Program-made: the position numbers and the translations under genes | The notes under the pieces: generated by a model | Seen by the model: only the letters and a program-made list of their open reading frames with translations | The model's database searches: none | Told to the model about the DNA's origin: nothing | Shown: in pieces, positions 1 to 8,315 of the stretch | How positions within the stretch are numbered: the stretch's first letter is position 1 | How the letters are laid out: each line of letters starts with the position of its first letter | Assembly: GCA_031292195.1 (NCBI GenBank) | Contig: JARLHP010000120.1 | Location: forward strand, 1 to 45,616 | DNA length: 45,616 nt | Direction of reading: 5' to 3' | Source of the DNA: Syntrophobacteraceae bacterium | Lineage (GTDB): Bacteria > Desulfobacterota > Syntrophobacteria > Syntrophobacterales > Syntrophobacteraceae

Positions 1-15
1 AACTTGGCATTTCCA

Positions 16-116
16 TGGTCGATGAAGGAAACGCATAATTTCATGGGCGTCCCCTATCCCCCCTATCCCCCCTCTGGTCGATGAAGGAAACGCATAATTT
101 CATGGGCGTCCCCTAT
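16..116 (+). repeat. Two tandem copies of a REP-transposase-associated leader sequence
   Basis: A block beginning TGGTCGATGAAGG occurs at 16 and again at 75, a 59-bp period. Each copy carries the same 31-bp sequence, at 27-57 and 86-116. That 31-bp sequence recurs exactly at 28002-28032, directly upstream of the broken REP-associated transposase. The copies are separated by runs of C and CCCCTAT. The most economical reading is that they are the 5' flank of another transposase copy lying beyond the left edge of the window, or an orphaned remnant of one. No coding sequence is visible in them. Confidence 0.7.
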
Positions 117-428
117 CCCCCCGGCGGTAATTTGCCATCCCGCCTCTCTCCCGGCATCCCATTGAATCCTGGGGCGCCATTCTTGTATCAAGCACCGGGG
201 TGGTGGGCACGATGAGACCGTGCCCACCCTACACAATTCCTGACATTTCAAGTGGATGGATGATATGTTGCTATCGGGATGCTGTCAATGATAAAGGACG
301 GCTCATCGACGGCATATTTCTCGTTCCGCTCAACCTTCCTTGCCAATGCGTTGAGTCGAAAGGGCAAGCCTCCGCATAACGAGCCATGAGACCACATATG
401 TGAACTCGCGTTGATGGATCGTTGCCTA
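117..428. other. Gene-free stretch at the left edge
   Basis: About 310 bp between the tandem repeat and the 3' end of the MFS gene. I see no open frame with a ribosome-binding site and no protein resemblance. A small inverted motif, GTGGGCACG...CGTGCCCAC, lies at about 202-228 and could form a hairpin (arms GTGGGCACG and CGTGCCCAC). It sits downstream of the MFS gene, so it could help end that transcript, but it has no T-tract. Confidence 0.4.
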
Positions 429-1646
429 TCAGGCCACAGCCTCCCGCGCCCCCGAAGCCCCGAGCCTTCTCAACACCACCAGCAACACCAGGTTCACAAA
501 AATAAACCCGCCGCAAAGGCTGAACAAAAACGCAAAAGACCCCCCGGAGCTAATCAAAACGCCTCCCAGCCAGGGGCTCAGGAAAAAACCGGCGTCCATG
601 GCAAAAAGTGCCAGGTTGACGTTTACTCCCCGAAGTTCGGGCGCCGACACATCGAAGAGCAAAGCGTTCAGCAGGGGCAGGATAAAACCGATGCAAAGCC
701 CGTAGTAGCCGGCCAAAAAAAAGAGCATGACATTGCTCCTCATGTGGCCGAGAAGCACGAAGCACGGGATCAGCAGAAGCATGAACACCTGGATCGTCCT
801 GGTCTTGTCGAGCTTGTCGAAAAAAACTCCTCCGGCCAGCCGCAGGGCTATCATGACCAGGGTGGCGATCGTGAAAAACCAGCCCACCGCGGTAATCGAG
901 CCGGCGGCGGCGTTGCCTTTCATAAAATAGAAGACCGTGGCGTACGAAATATAGATAAAGAGGTTCACCCCCAGCAAAAGGGAAATCCTTGGGTCTTTCA
1001 GGTTCTTCCGGATCTCATCGATTTTCGGCCGCCTTACAAGTACGCCCTCCACGCCGCCCAGCACCTTGCTTACTCTTTTTTTCAGCACGACGAGCAAAAG
1101 GAGCGCCGGGATGGCCAGAATGGAAACCCCGCGATAGATTTGAGCCTCATTTTGGGTGTATGCCTTGAGCAGTTCGGTTAGCGGAGGCATTATGGCATAG
1201 GGAACCAGCACGGAAACGCTTATAAAACCAAAACCCTGCCCGCTTTTCCCCTCGGGAATGAAATAGACCACCAGGGCCATGGCCGCCGATACGAGCAAAA
1301 CGAAGGCGGCCCCGTGGAGGACCCGAAGGATTATAAGACCGTGAACGGTGACCACCCACCCGTACGAGCACAGAGCGGCCATGATCACGATCAGGGCGAC
1401 TATCATGGCGGTGGCCGCGTTTTTGGCGTGCAAAAGAGGCACGGCCCCCAGGCGCAGCACAAAAGCGCTCATCGGCTCAAGCCCTACCAGAAACCCCCTC
1501 CAGTGGGCGGGAATCCCGATCCTGCCCAGGTAGTCGAAAAAGCTGTAGAAGACCGCCATGTTGCAAAAGGAAAAGAAAATGATGAGATTGAGCATTAAAA
1601 ATTCAATAGAGAAAAGCTTCCGGTCGTCCTGAGGCGGCAAGGTCAA
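429..1646 (-). CDS. MFS family transporter
   Basis: A 405-residue integral membrane protein with about 12 hydrophobic segments and a basic central loop (around residues 190-220, between TM6 and TM7). This is the length and layout of a major facilitator superfamily permease; the substrate cannot be read from sequence. Its start is a TTG at 1644-1646 that overlaps the TGA of the upstream aminotransferase by 4 bp (TTGA), so translational coupling is likely and explains the weak start codon. It is the last gene of the five-gene operon headed by the KptA-like gene and putA. By context it may import or export an amino acid or an aminotransferase product (inference). The C-terminus ends in a short polar tail after the last membrane segment. 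Confidence 0.85.
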   Translation of the reverse strand: MTLPPQDDRKLFSIEFLMLNLIIFFSFCNMAVFYSFFDYLGRIGIPAHWRGFLVGLEPMSAFVLRLGAVPLLHAKNAATAMIVALIVIMAALCSYGWVVTVHGLIILRVLHGAAFVLLVSAAMALVVYFIPEGKSGQGFGFISVSVLVPYAIMPPLTELLKAYTQNEAQIYRGVSILAIPALLLLVVLKKRVSKVLGGVEGVLVRRPKIDEIRKNLKDPRISLLLGVNLFIYISYATVFYFMKGNAAAGSITAVGWFFTIATLVMIALRLAGGVFFDKLDKTRTIQVFMLLLIPCFVLLGHMRSNVMLFFLAGYYGLCIGFILPLLNALLFDVSAPELRGVNVNLALFAMDAGFFLSPWLGGVLISSGGSFAFLFSLCGGFIFVNLVLLVVLRRLGASGAREAVA

Positions 1647-2767
1647 AATCGCTTCCTTTCCCCCAGGATTTTCGCCAGGGCCGCGGCGAAGGATTCGAGG
1701 GCTTCCAGGTGTGAGACGCTAATCCTGATCCAGTTGGGAAAACGAAACCCGGTCATTGCCCGCACCATGACGCCGTGGGTCATCAGTTTCCTGTAGGCCA
1801 GGCTGTCGCTCATCGGCAGCCGGGTCATCACGAAGTTGCCTTCTCCGTGAACAAAATCCAGTCCCATAAGGTCGAGTTCTTTTAGCAGGAACCGTTTGCC
1901 CGCCCTCACACTTTCGCGGGTGCGCGCCACGTGCTCTCTATCGTCCAGTGCCCAAAACGCCCCCACCTGCGCCATGGTGTTGACCGAGTAGACCACACAG
2001 GTCCGCCGGATAATATCTACCACCTCGCTGCTTCCCGCCAGATAGCCGATGCGAAGCCCCGCAAGACCGTACATCTTGGAAAAGGTCCGGAAGACCACCA
2101 GGTTCGGGTAGCTCGCGATTAAAGACATTGAATCCGGGAAATCGGGGTCCTCCACGAATTCCCGGTACGCCTCATCGACCACCACCACACACCGGCCATC
2201 GACCCTGTCCAGAAACGAACAGAGCGTGCGCGCGTCCCACCAGCTTCCGGTCGGGTTGTTGGGATTACAGACGAAGACGATCCTGCTGCGTTCGTCGATC
2301 TTTTCAAGCATCCCTTCGGCATCGAAGCCGTAATCCACCAGGGGAACCAGCCGCGCTTCGAACCCGGAAAATTGCGCCACCCATTCATAAACCGCGAAGG
2401 TCTTGTCGGCGGTAATTATGTTATCGCCATGCCGGCAGAATGCCTTTATGGCGAACGCGATCACCTCGTTTGCGCCGTTTCCCACCAGGAACTGGTCCGG
2501 GGCCATCCCGAAGATGTCCGCCAGTTTGTGCCTCAGGTGATAGCAGTCACCGCTGGGGTATACGGACGCCCCGGCCGAATCGAAGGCCTCGAGCGCTCTG
2601 CGCGCTGTCCGCGGCGGGCCCAGCGGGTTTTCGTTGTTGTTCAAACGGTAGAGCCTGGAGCATCCGTAGAGTTTTTTCAGTTCATCGTCGGGCTTGCTGG
2701 GTATGTAGGCTTCGAAAGTCTTGATATAATCCGGTACGAGCCTCTCCAGGCCGGGAAATGACTTCAC
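1643..2767 (-). CDS. Histidinol-phosphate aminotransferase-like PLP enzyme (class I/II)
   Basis: A 374-residue fold-type I PLP aminotransferase closest in motif pattern to HisC. It shows the substrate-loop YRLNNNENPLG, the cofactor motif CNPNNPTG, the VVDEAYREF strand, and the Schiff-base lysine in TFSKMYGLAGLR (Lys231). The start is taken as the GTG at 2765-2767, which overlaps the TGA of the upstream gene by 4 bp; a longer frame to 2881 exists but runs into that gene. HisC-type enzymes transaminate histidinol phosphate, and relatives act on aromatic or other amino acids. No other his gene is nearby, and the neighbours (PutA, a GNAT-like protein, an MFS permease) suggest a specialised amino-acid role rather than histidine synthesis (inference). 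Confidence 0.85.
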   Translation of the reverse strand: MKSFPGLERLVPDYIKTFEAYIPSKPDDELKKLYGCSRLYRLNNNENPLGPPRTARRALEAFDSAGASVYPSGDCYHLRHKLADIFGMAPDQFLVGNGANEVIAFAIKAFCRHGDNIITADKTFAVYEWVAQFSGFEARLVPLVDYGFDAEGMLEKIDERSRIVFVCNPNNPTGSWWDARTLCSFLDRVDGRCVVVVDEAYREFVEDPDFPDSMSLIASYPNLVVFRTFSKMYGLAGLRIGYLAGSSEVVDIIRRTCVVYSVNTMAQVGAFWALDDREHVARTRESVRAGKRFLLKELDLMGLDFVHGEGNFVMTRLPMSDSLAYRKLMTHGVMVRAMTGFRFPNWIRISVSHLEALESFAAALAKILGERKRF

Positions 2768-4083
2768 TGTCGTTTTCCCCCGTACTGAAAGAAAACGACG
2801 TCGCCCTTTCCGGCATAAGGCAGCACGAAGCGCGGCTCGAACCCGGCCCCCAGAAGTCCCGGCAGGAAGATGGACTGCCACGCCTCACCGAGATCGAGGG
2901 CGAAATGAATGTTTGGAATGTTTTCACTCTTCATGAGCTTCACATGACGGGCGATGTTTTCCGCCGCATCGCCGCCCGGCCACATGGGCCGAAGCATTAC
3001 CCGACCGCGGGGGCGATCGAATTCGGCGCTAAGAACGGAGTGGCGGGGAAGAGTCTCCCCGGAGGGACGGTCCACCCTGATCTCCCGTGGCAGAACCAGC
3101 TTCGCGAATTCACGCCGAATAAAAGCGTCCAGCTCCGGATGGACCCATACGGTTGCGCCGGTGTCCTCGCTGAGCATTCTGAACCAGGCCTCGACCGAGG
3201 TGGAAGACCCTTCCGGGCCATAGGAGTCGAAAGTCCCCAGAAGTTCGAACTGGGCTGCCGGAAATCCGGGAGGCGGCCCGATGTTGACGACGCCGGCGGC
3301 CCCGCTCCTGGCAACAGCGCCAATGCAGCCTTCCAGAAGCTCTTCGGCCATGCCGGATGTCGAAGACTGGTTGAATAGATACGGGCCGAAACACTCCACC
3401 ATGTTTTCCCCCAGCCTTCGCCAGAAAATCGCCCCCCCGATTTCCCCGGACTCTCCCACAGCCGCCAGACACGCATATTCCCCCGCGGCTATCATGTCCG
3501 AGAGTTTCCCCGGGTACAGCAGGATATCGGAAAGGGCGCCGGCATCGTAACAGGATACGGCAAGTCGGGAGATAAACTTGAGTTCTTCCGGCGCGACCGG
3601 TCTAAGTACTGTCTTTGACAGCGGGACCGCCACGGCCGGCTCAACCTGCGGGGGCGGGGGATAGGATTTTTCCTTGATGAGCGTAAGCTTGAGCTCCCCT
3701 CCTTTTTCCCGGCCCAACAGGAAGCGGTCGACCGACCGGGATGCTATCACCAGTCCCATCGAATCGAGTTCCGACTCGTCATCGAGGGAGATGGAGGCGG
3801 TAACGTTAAAGGCCTTCCAATCGAAGGAATCGGCCGGGAGTCGAAAGACCGCCTGCGCGAAGTACCCCCCGTTCGAACAACCAATTTGCAAGGGGCTGCC
3901 GGAGTGGGTCGCCTTCCGGCACAGGTGCATGAACACTTCCTCGGCCGCCAGGGTCAGCCGGAGTGCTTCAAACTCTCCCAGCCCGAAGCAGAAGGCCGCA
4001 TTTTCCACAAAGGCGGTTACAACCCGCAGGTATGCCTCGTCGGCTTCGACCGACAACAGGAGGTTTCCGGTCTCTGGTTTCAC
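2764..4083 (-). CDS. GHKL (anti-sigma-factor type) domain fused to a GNAT-like region
   Basis: A 439-residue protein. Residues about 1-140 resemble the RsbW/SpoIIAB-type HATPase_c_2 fold (helix with LRLTLAAEEVFMHL, later MGLVIASRSVDRF). The usual N-box Asn is not present (EEVFMHL rather than EExxxN) and the glycine box is poor, so ATP binding or kinase activity is doubtful. Residues about 165-330 look like a GNAT acyltransferase region (LRPVAPEELKFISRLA, then an EIGGAIFWRR strand). The C-terminal 100 residues are unassigned. Start is GTG at 4081-4083, 5 nt after the putA stop, with GGGAG upstream; the longer frame to 4260 lies inside putA. It overlaps the aminotransferase by 4 bp. A sensor or regulator of the proline operon, or an acyltransferase, are both possible. 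Confidence 0.65.
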   Translation of the reverse strand: MKPETGNLLLSVEADEAYLRVVTAFVENAAFCFGLGEFEALRLTLAAEEVFMHLCRKATHSGSPLQIGCSNGGYFAQAVFRLPADSFDWKAFNVTASISLDDESELDSMGLVIASRSVDRFLLGREKGGELKLTLIKEKSYPPPPQVEPAVAVPLSKTVLRPVAPEELKFISRLAVSCYDAGALSDILLYPGKLSDMIAAGEYACLAAVGESGEIGGAIFWRRLGENMVECFGPYLFNQSSTSGMAEELLEGCIGAVARSGAAGVVNIGPPPGFPAAQFELLGTFDSYGPEGSSTSVEAWFRMLSEDTGATVWVHPELDAFIRREFAKLVLPREIRVDRPSGETLPRHSVLSAEFDRPRGRVMLRPMWPGGDAAENIARHVKLMKSENIPNIHFALDLGEAWQSIFLPGLLGAGFEPRFVLPYAGKGDVVFFQYGGKRQ

Positions 4084-4088
4084 TATTT

Positions 4089-7000
4089 TTAAACTCCCGG
4101 GTTTTCCTCGAAAGGTGCAAAGCCCCTTCTGACCGTATTTTCGACTATGTTTCGGGCAACCATGAAGTGCAAAAGATAATCGGGGCCTCCCGCCTTGGAG
4201 CCCAGCCCGGACATCTTGAAGCCGCCAAACGGGTGACGTCCGACGATCGCGCCGGTACACCCCCTGTTGATGTAGAGGTTTCCGGTCCTGAAACTTTCAC
4301 AGGCCTTGCCGATATTTGCCGGGCTCCTGGAAAACAGTCCCCCGGTCAGTGCGTACCTGGTTCCATTGGCCACGCGGAGCGCTTCGTCGAAATCGCCCAC
4401 CTTCACCACCGAAAGCACCGGCCCGAAAATCTCCTCCTGCGCCAGCGGGTCGAGAGGGTCCACCTCTTTAAAAATGCACAGCGGAACGAAAAAACCGTTA
4501 TCCGCCGGGATCTTACGTTCGTAAACGGGGTAGCCGGCCTTTTTACCCATTTCGATATATCTGGAAATCTTCTTTTGCGCCGCCTCGTCTATCACCGCGC
4601 CCATAAAGTTTTCAGGAAATTCCACAGGCCCTATATCGATGCTTGCCGCCGCCGCTTCGAGCCTTTCCAGGAACCGGTCGTATATCTTCTCGCTCACTAT
4701 CAGCCGGGAACAGGCCGAACACTTCTGCCCCTGGTATCCGAAGGCCGACTGCAGCACATAGACCACGGCTTCATCCAGGTCCGCGTCCGAATCGATGATA
4801 ATGGCGTTTTTGCCTCCCATTTCCAAAACGACATTCTTTACGCACGAAGACTCCGCCGTCACCTGGTGGGCCTTGGCAATAATGTCGGTACCGACCTCCC
4901 TGCTGCCGGTAAAGGCGATCATCGCCACATCCGGATGCGTGGTAAGCACCTCTCCTATCGCACCGCCCGAACCCGGGAGAAAATTGAAAACCCCCGGCGG
5001 CAGCCCCGCCTCCTCGAAAAGGGAGTTCAGCATGTATCCGGTGACCGCGGAAAGGGACGCGGGCTTATATACCACCGTGTTGCCCGCTACAATCGCAGCC
5101 GAACTCATGCCCGTCGAAATGGCCAGGGGAAAATTCCACGGGGCGATCACCACCGCCACTCCGCGCGGTTCGTAGAGCAGCCTGCTCGTTTCACCCGGCG
5201 TGCTCCCCATTACGCGGGGGCTGGCAAAGCGCAGCATTTCCCGGCCGTAGTATTCCAGGTAGTCGATGGCCTCGCAAACATCCGCATCCGATTCACTCCA
5301 CGACTTGCCGACCTCCAGGACCTGAACGGCGGCAAGCTCGAAGCGCCTGCGCCTGGCGCGCTCCGCCGCCTCGAACAGGTACTCGGCCCTTTTTTCGGCC
5401 GGCGTGTCCCGCCACGCCGGGAAAGCCCGCCCGGCGGCGGCAACCGCCGCCTCGGCTTCCTCCATACCCGCCGAAGATATTATCCCCACGATTTCCTCTT
5501 TGCGGTCCGGGTTGGAAGACTCGAACCGCAAAGAGGTTTGAAATTTCTTGCCGTCTATTTGCAGCGGCGTCCGTATAGGAAAGCTCGCGCGCGCCTTCTG
5601 CAACGCATCACCAAACCCCTCTCGATTCTCGCGGCGCGACCAGTCGAAAACCGGCTCATTGGTAAAAGGGCGCTGAGACCGCCGGCCGGGGTCGCCATGT
5701 CCACCCGGGGGGCCTCCGGTTGGTTCTCGGCCTCCCGCGGAGACCCGAGGAGTGGTCCCTGAGCCCTCAACCTCCTTTTCCCGCCGGCCGTTTGCCCCTG
5801 CAAGCCTCTCTGCCGGATTTCTCAGCAGTTCCGCCCGGGAAATCCCCCGGGAAAAGGCCTGCCTCAGAAAGGACTGGTTCGCCGTGTTTTCCAGCAGCCT
5901 TCTCACCAGGTAGGACATCCCCTGGAGCATCTCGCCCACCGGGCAATAAACCCGCACCCGCAGACCGGCTTTTAAAAGAGCGTTTCGAACCGGCCGGCCC
6001 ATGCCGCGGAGCACCTGGAACTCCACCCCCTCCTCGCTTGCGCTAAGTTCCTTCGCCCTCTCGGCCACCGCCGCTATCGACCGGATATTGTGCGAAGCGC
6101 AGGCCAGCTTTATGCGATCCCTCTTTTCCAGAATGATTGCGGCCAGCCGCTCGAAATTGGCGTCTGTTTCGGCCTTGTCCGTAAATACCGGAACGGGCCA
6201 GTTCTTTTGCTTCGCGCCGATCACTTCCTGGTCCCAGTAGGCCCCTTTCACCAGTCGGATGGTAAGCCGGAAATCACCATTTTCAGCCCACCGGATCATC
6301 TCCCGTAGATCGCTTTCGCTCTCCCGCAGGTAGGCCTGGATAACGATCCCGGTGTGCGGATAGCCGCGAAACTCGTCCTCCTCCAGCAGACTTCGATAGA
6401 GGGCCAGCGTCAGGTCCTTTATGGCGTGATGTTCCATGTCGAAATGGACGAAAGCCCCGGCCTTGACAGCCCGGCGCAAAACAGGGCGCAGACGCTCCCG
6501 GGCTTTTTCGATCGAGTGCTCGAAGGCGCAACTGCTCATCTGGGAGTACATGGCGGAGGCCTTGATCGAAACGTTGAGCCGAGGGGCGCACCCCCAGTCC
6601 ATCGACCGCCCGGTCCCCGACGCAAACTCCAATACCTTTCCCGAACCGTGGCCCAACGCCGGAAGTTTTCCCTGTACGCCATCCAGGAAGTCCAGCAACC
6701 GAAGATACCGCTCCTGGTACTCTTCGGCTTCCCTTTCGGATACCACCGCCTCGCCCAGGAGATCCAGGGAGAAGGCAAATCCCGAGGAGCGCAACTCCAC
6801 GAGAGCAGGCAGAGCGCCTTCCGGCGAGGTCCCGGCAATGAACTGCGCGGCCGTTTTCCGGATGTTTCTACCAATGGCCCGGGCAATTATTCGGGAAGTC
6901 ATCCAGGAAGGGGCCACATACTTGATGCCCCAATTCAGGGCGGAGGGAAAATTCAGTTCGGGGTCCGAAAAATACTGCTGGAGATGGCTTATTACCGCAT

Positions 7001-7190
7001 TGGAATCCACCAGGGAGGGAAATACGTCGATGAAGCGAAACATCTGAACTTTGAACGCTTCGTTGTGCATGCACCAGTCGAAAAGTTTGCCCGCCCAGTA
7101 ATCCCGGCCGAAAATCGACCCGTCTTCGCCCTCCATCAGCTCATAGAGGCGATACCCCCTCCCGCGAATCCTGCTTTCGATATCAGGCAT
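4089..7190 (-). CDS. putA: Bifunctional proline dehydrogenase / L-glutamate gamma-semialdehyde dehydrogenase
   Basis: A 1033-residue bifunctional enzyme that oxidises proline to P5C (FAD-dependent, electrons to quinone) and then glutamate semialdehyde to glutamate (NAD-dependent). The PRODH barrel spans about residues 85-435, with the flavin/substrate-site motifs IKLACASHN and YCPVGEMLQGM. The ALDH domain spans about 490-1010, with APWNFPL, AFTGSREVG, VLEMGGKNA and the catalytic Cys824 in GQKCSACSR. A Gly/Arg/Pro-rich linker of about 60 residues joins them. There is no N-terminal ribbon-helix-helix DNA-binding domain, so it is not the autoregulatory type of PutA. The ATG at 7190 overlaps the end of the KptA-like gene by 8 bp; its SD is weak and coupling is likely. 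A longer frame starts at 7298 but lies inside that gene. Confidence 0.95.
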   Translation of the reverse strand: MPDIESRIRGRGYRLYELMEGEDGSIFGRDYWAGKLFDWCMHNEAFKVQMFRFIDVFPSLVDSNAVISHLQQYFSDPELNFPSALNWGIKYVAPSWMTSRIIARAIGRNIRKTAAQFIAGTSPEGALPALVELRSSGFAFSLDLLGEAVVSEREAEEYQERYLRLLDFLDGVQGKLPALGHGSGKVLEFASGTGRSMDWGCAPRLNVSIKASAMYSQMSSCAFEHSIEKARERLRPVLRRAVKAGAFVHFDMEHHAIKDLTLALYRSLLEEDEFRGYPHTGIVIQAYLRESESDLREMIRWAENGDFRLTIRLVKGAYWDQEVIGAKQKNWPVPVFTDKAETDANFERLAAIILEKRDRIKLACASHNIRSIAAVAERAKELSASEEGVEFQVLRGMGRPVRNALLKAGLRVRVYCPVGEMLQGMSYLVRRLLENTANQSFLRQAFSRGISRAELLRNPAERLAGANGRREKEVEGSGTTPRVSAGGREPTGGPPGGHGDPGRRSQRPFTNEPVFDWSRRENREGFGDALQKARASFPIRTPLQIDGKKFQTSLRFESSNPDRKEEIVGIISSAGMEEAEAAVAAAGRAFPAWRDTPAEKRAEYLFEAAERARRRRFELAAVQVLEVGKSWSESDADVCEAIDYLEYYGREMLRFASPRVMGSTPGETSRLLYEPRGVAVVIAPWNFPLAISTGMSSAAIVAGNTVVYKPASLSAVTGYMLNSLFEEAGLPPGVFNFLPGSGGAIGEVLTTHPDVAMIAFTGSREVGTDIIAKAHQVTAESSCVKNVVLEMGGKNAIIIDSDADLDEAVVYVLQSAFGYQGQKCSACSRLIVSEKIYDRFLERLEAAAASIDIGPVEFPENFMGAVIDEAAQKKISRYIEMGKKAGYPVYERKIPADNGFFVPLCIFKEVDPLDPLAQEEIFGPVLSVVKVGDFDEALRVANGTRYALTGGLFSRSPANIGKACESFRTGNLYINRGCTGAIVGRHPFGGFKMSGLGSKAGGPDYLLHFMVARNIVENTVRRGFAPFEENPGV

Positions 7191-7926
7191 CTCTTTTGTG
7201 TCTTTCTTTTCGGCTACTCTTTTTCCATCCTCCCTTGCCCCCCTTGCCGGGGCCTTTGGCGCCCCCCGGAATTCCAAGATGATGAGGCTGCACCACAAAA
7301 GAACCGGGAGTGGCGGGAGAGGGCAGGGCAGGCTTGGGTTTGCGGACAGGCTTGTTCAGTTTTTCGGCGAGTTCCTGCCGGATCATGGGAAAGACGATGA
7401 ACCGTGCCGGAACCGACTCCACCAGGTAGAGATGAGGTCCGGCGGTAAGAATTGAAAGCCCGTTGCGCGCACCTTCTTCCGCCATAATGTCGACCACGAT
7501 CGGGGCCGGTTCAGTCCTCCTGGCGATTCTTAAGGCAAATTCCTTCTCGTCGCAAAGCGGCAAAAACGGCCGGCGTCCAGGTCTTAGACCGTGTTCCCGG
7601 GCGGAGGCCAGATGTTTTGGCTTCATCCCGAAATAGAGCCTTTTGGGAATCTCCGCCGCAACCGGATAAACCGCCGGGCCGGTTTCCGGCCGAAGGCGCA
7701 AAAGACCCCCCTCCAGCACGAAGGGAAGCTCCACGCCCAGCAGCGCCAGTTCCCGTATGGTTGCTTCGCGCACAAACCGCAGCGAAGAATCCTCCTGGAG
7801 CGCCCAGTAGAATTCCTTCCAGGGCATGGTGGAGTCCGGGTCCCAAAAAAGGCCGTATTCCGCCGGAGAGTGCCAGCCGACGTAAGCGAGAGTTTTGGCG
7901 AGTGTCCCTGGTTGATGTTTCAGCAT
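7183..7926 (-). CDS. KptA/Tpt1-like RNA 2'-phosphotransferase
   Basis: A 247-residue protein resembling KptA/Tpt1 in both halves. The N-terminal winged-helix part holds LAYVGWHSPAEYG (compare LRHxPxxxG). The C-terminal ADP-ribosyltransferase-like part holds the AREHGLRPGRRPFLPL, IVVDIMA and VESVPARFI segments. Tpt1 enzymes remove an internal 2'-phosphate from RNA using NAD+. Here the Arg of the LRH motif is Trp and the usual YHGT is YFGM, so catalysis may be altered. The last 60 residues form a Pro/Gly/Lys/Arg-rich tail that could bind nucleic acid. Start ATG at 7926. It is the first gene of the proline operon, 29 nt downstream of a TATAAT box; why an RNA-repair-type enzyme leads a proline operon is unknown. 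Confidence 0.7.
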   Translation of the reverse strand: MLKHQPGTLAKTLAYVGWHSPAEYGLFWDPDSTMPWKEFYWALQEDSSLRFVREATIRELALLGVELPFVLEGGLLRLRPETGPAVYPVAAEIPKRLYFGMKPKHLASAREHGLRPGRRPFLPLCDEKEFALRIARRTEPAPIVVDIMAEEGARNGLSILTAGPHLYLVESVPARFIVFPMIRQELAEKLNKPVRKPKPALPSPATPGSFVVQPHHLGIPGGAKGPGKGGKGGWKKSSRKERHKRDA

Positions 7927-7955
7927 ATTCGCTCTGGGATTAAAAGGGTGCTCTG

Positions 7956-7983
7956 ATTATACGGCATCTGCCCAATAGTTCAA
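7956..7983 (-). promoter_or_regulatory. Predicted sigma-70 promoter of the putA operon
   Basis: On the minus strand, TTGAAC (7978-7983) and a perfect TATAAT (7956-7961) are separated by 16 nt. Transcription would start near 7949, about 23 nt before the ATG at 7926. It is the only good promoter-like pair seen upstream of the five overlapping genes. Confidence 0.6.
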
Positions 7984-8315
7984 TCGGCAATCCGTGACCG
8001 GAGATTAGCACTTTTTGGCTCTTAACGGCCTTACTTTCGGGCAGGCTTAGCCGTGGAGGATGCCCCCCTCGGGATGTTCTCCGGAGTGGTTGCATTCCGG
8101 GAGAAAACCCGTTAACGTGCCCGCTTTTGGCGCCGCGATTCTGTGTCGACGTGCAGGGAAATGATCGACTCATAAACAGGGTAGGGCGCCCAGCCGGGAA
8201 TCGGGCGCCTGCCTGATTAAACTCGGCTATATACCGGCGCAAGACCCGGGATATGCCATAATCTCGCCACCTCCCACACGGGGGAATCCAGGCCGCAAGC
8301 AAAGGATTGAAGCCA
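7984..8315. other. Divergent intergenic region between the putA operon and the histidine kinase
   Basis: About 330 bp separate the divergent KptA-like and histidine kinase genes. A 120-codon minus-strand frame spans 7940-8302, but it has no ribosome-binding site, an Arg/Pro/Ser-rich composition and no family resemblance, so I do not call it. I found no convincing plus-strand promoter for the kinase. Confidence 0.4.

Noticed and set aside
1..116. CRISPR array from the tandem repeats at the left edge
   Set aside because: Only two units, spacers are C-rich near-repeats rather than unique sequences, and the unit matches a transposase leader.
411..1181. Plus-strand frame of 256 codons opposite the MFS gene
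   Set aside because: Shadow frame rich in Lys/Gln/His with no motif; the minus strand has a clear membrane transporter.
3963..5762. Plus-strand frame of 599 codons opposite putA
   Set aside because: Antisense shadow of a high-GC coding region; no RBS, Arg/His-rich composition, no family resemblance, while the minus strand encodes a complete PutA.
7940..8302. Minus-strand 120-codon frame between the putA operon and the kinase
   Set aside because: It overlaps the predicted promoter, has no RBS and resembles nothing.
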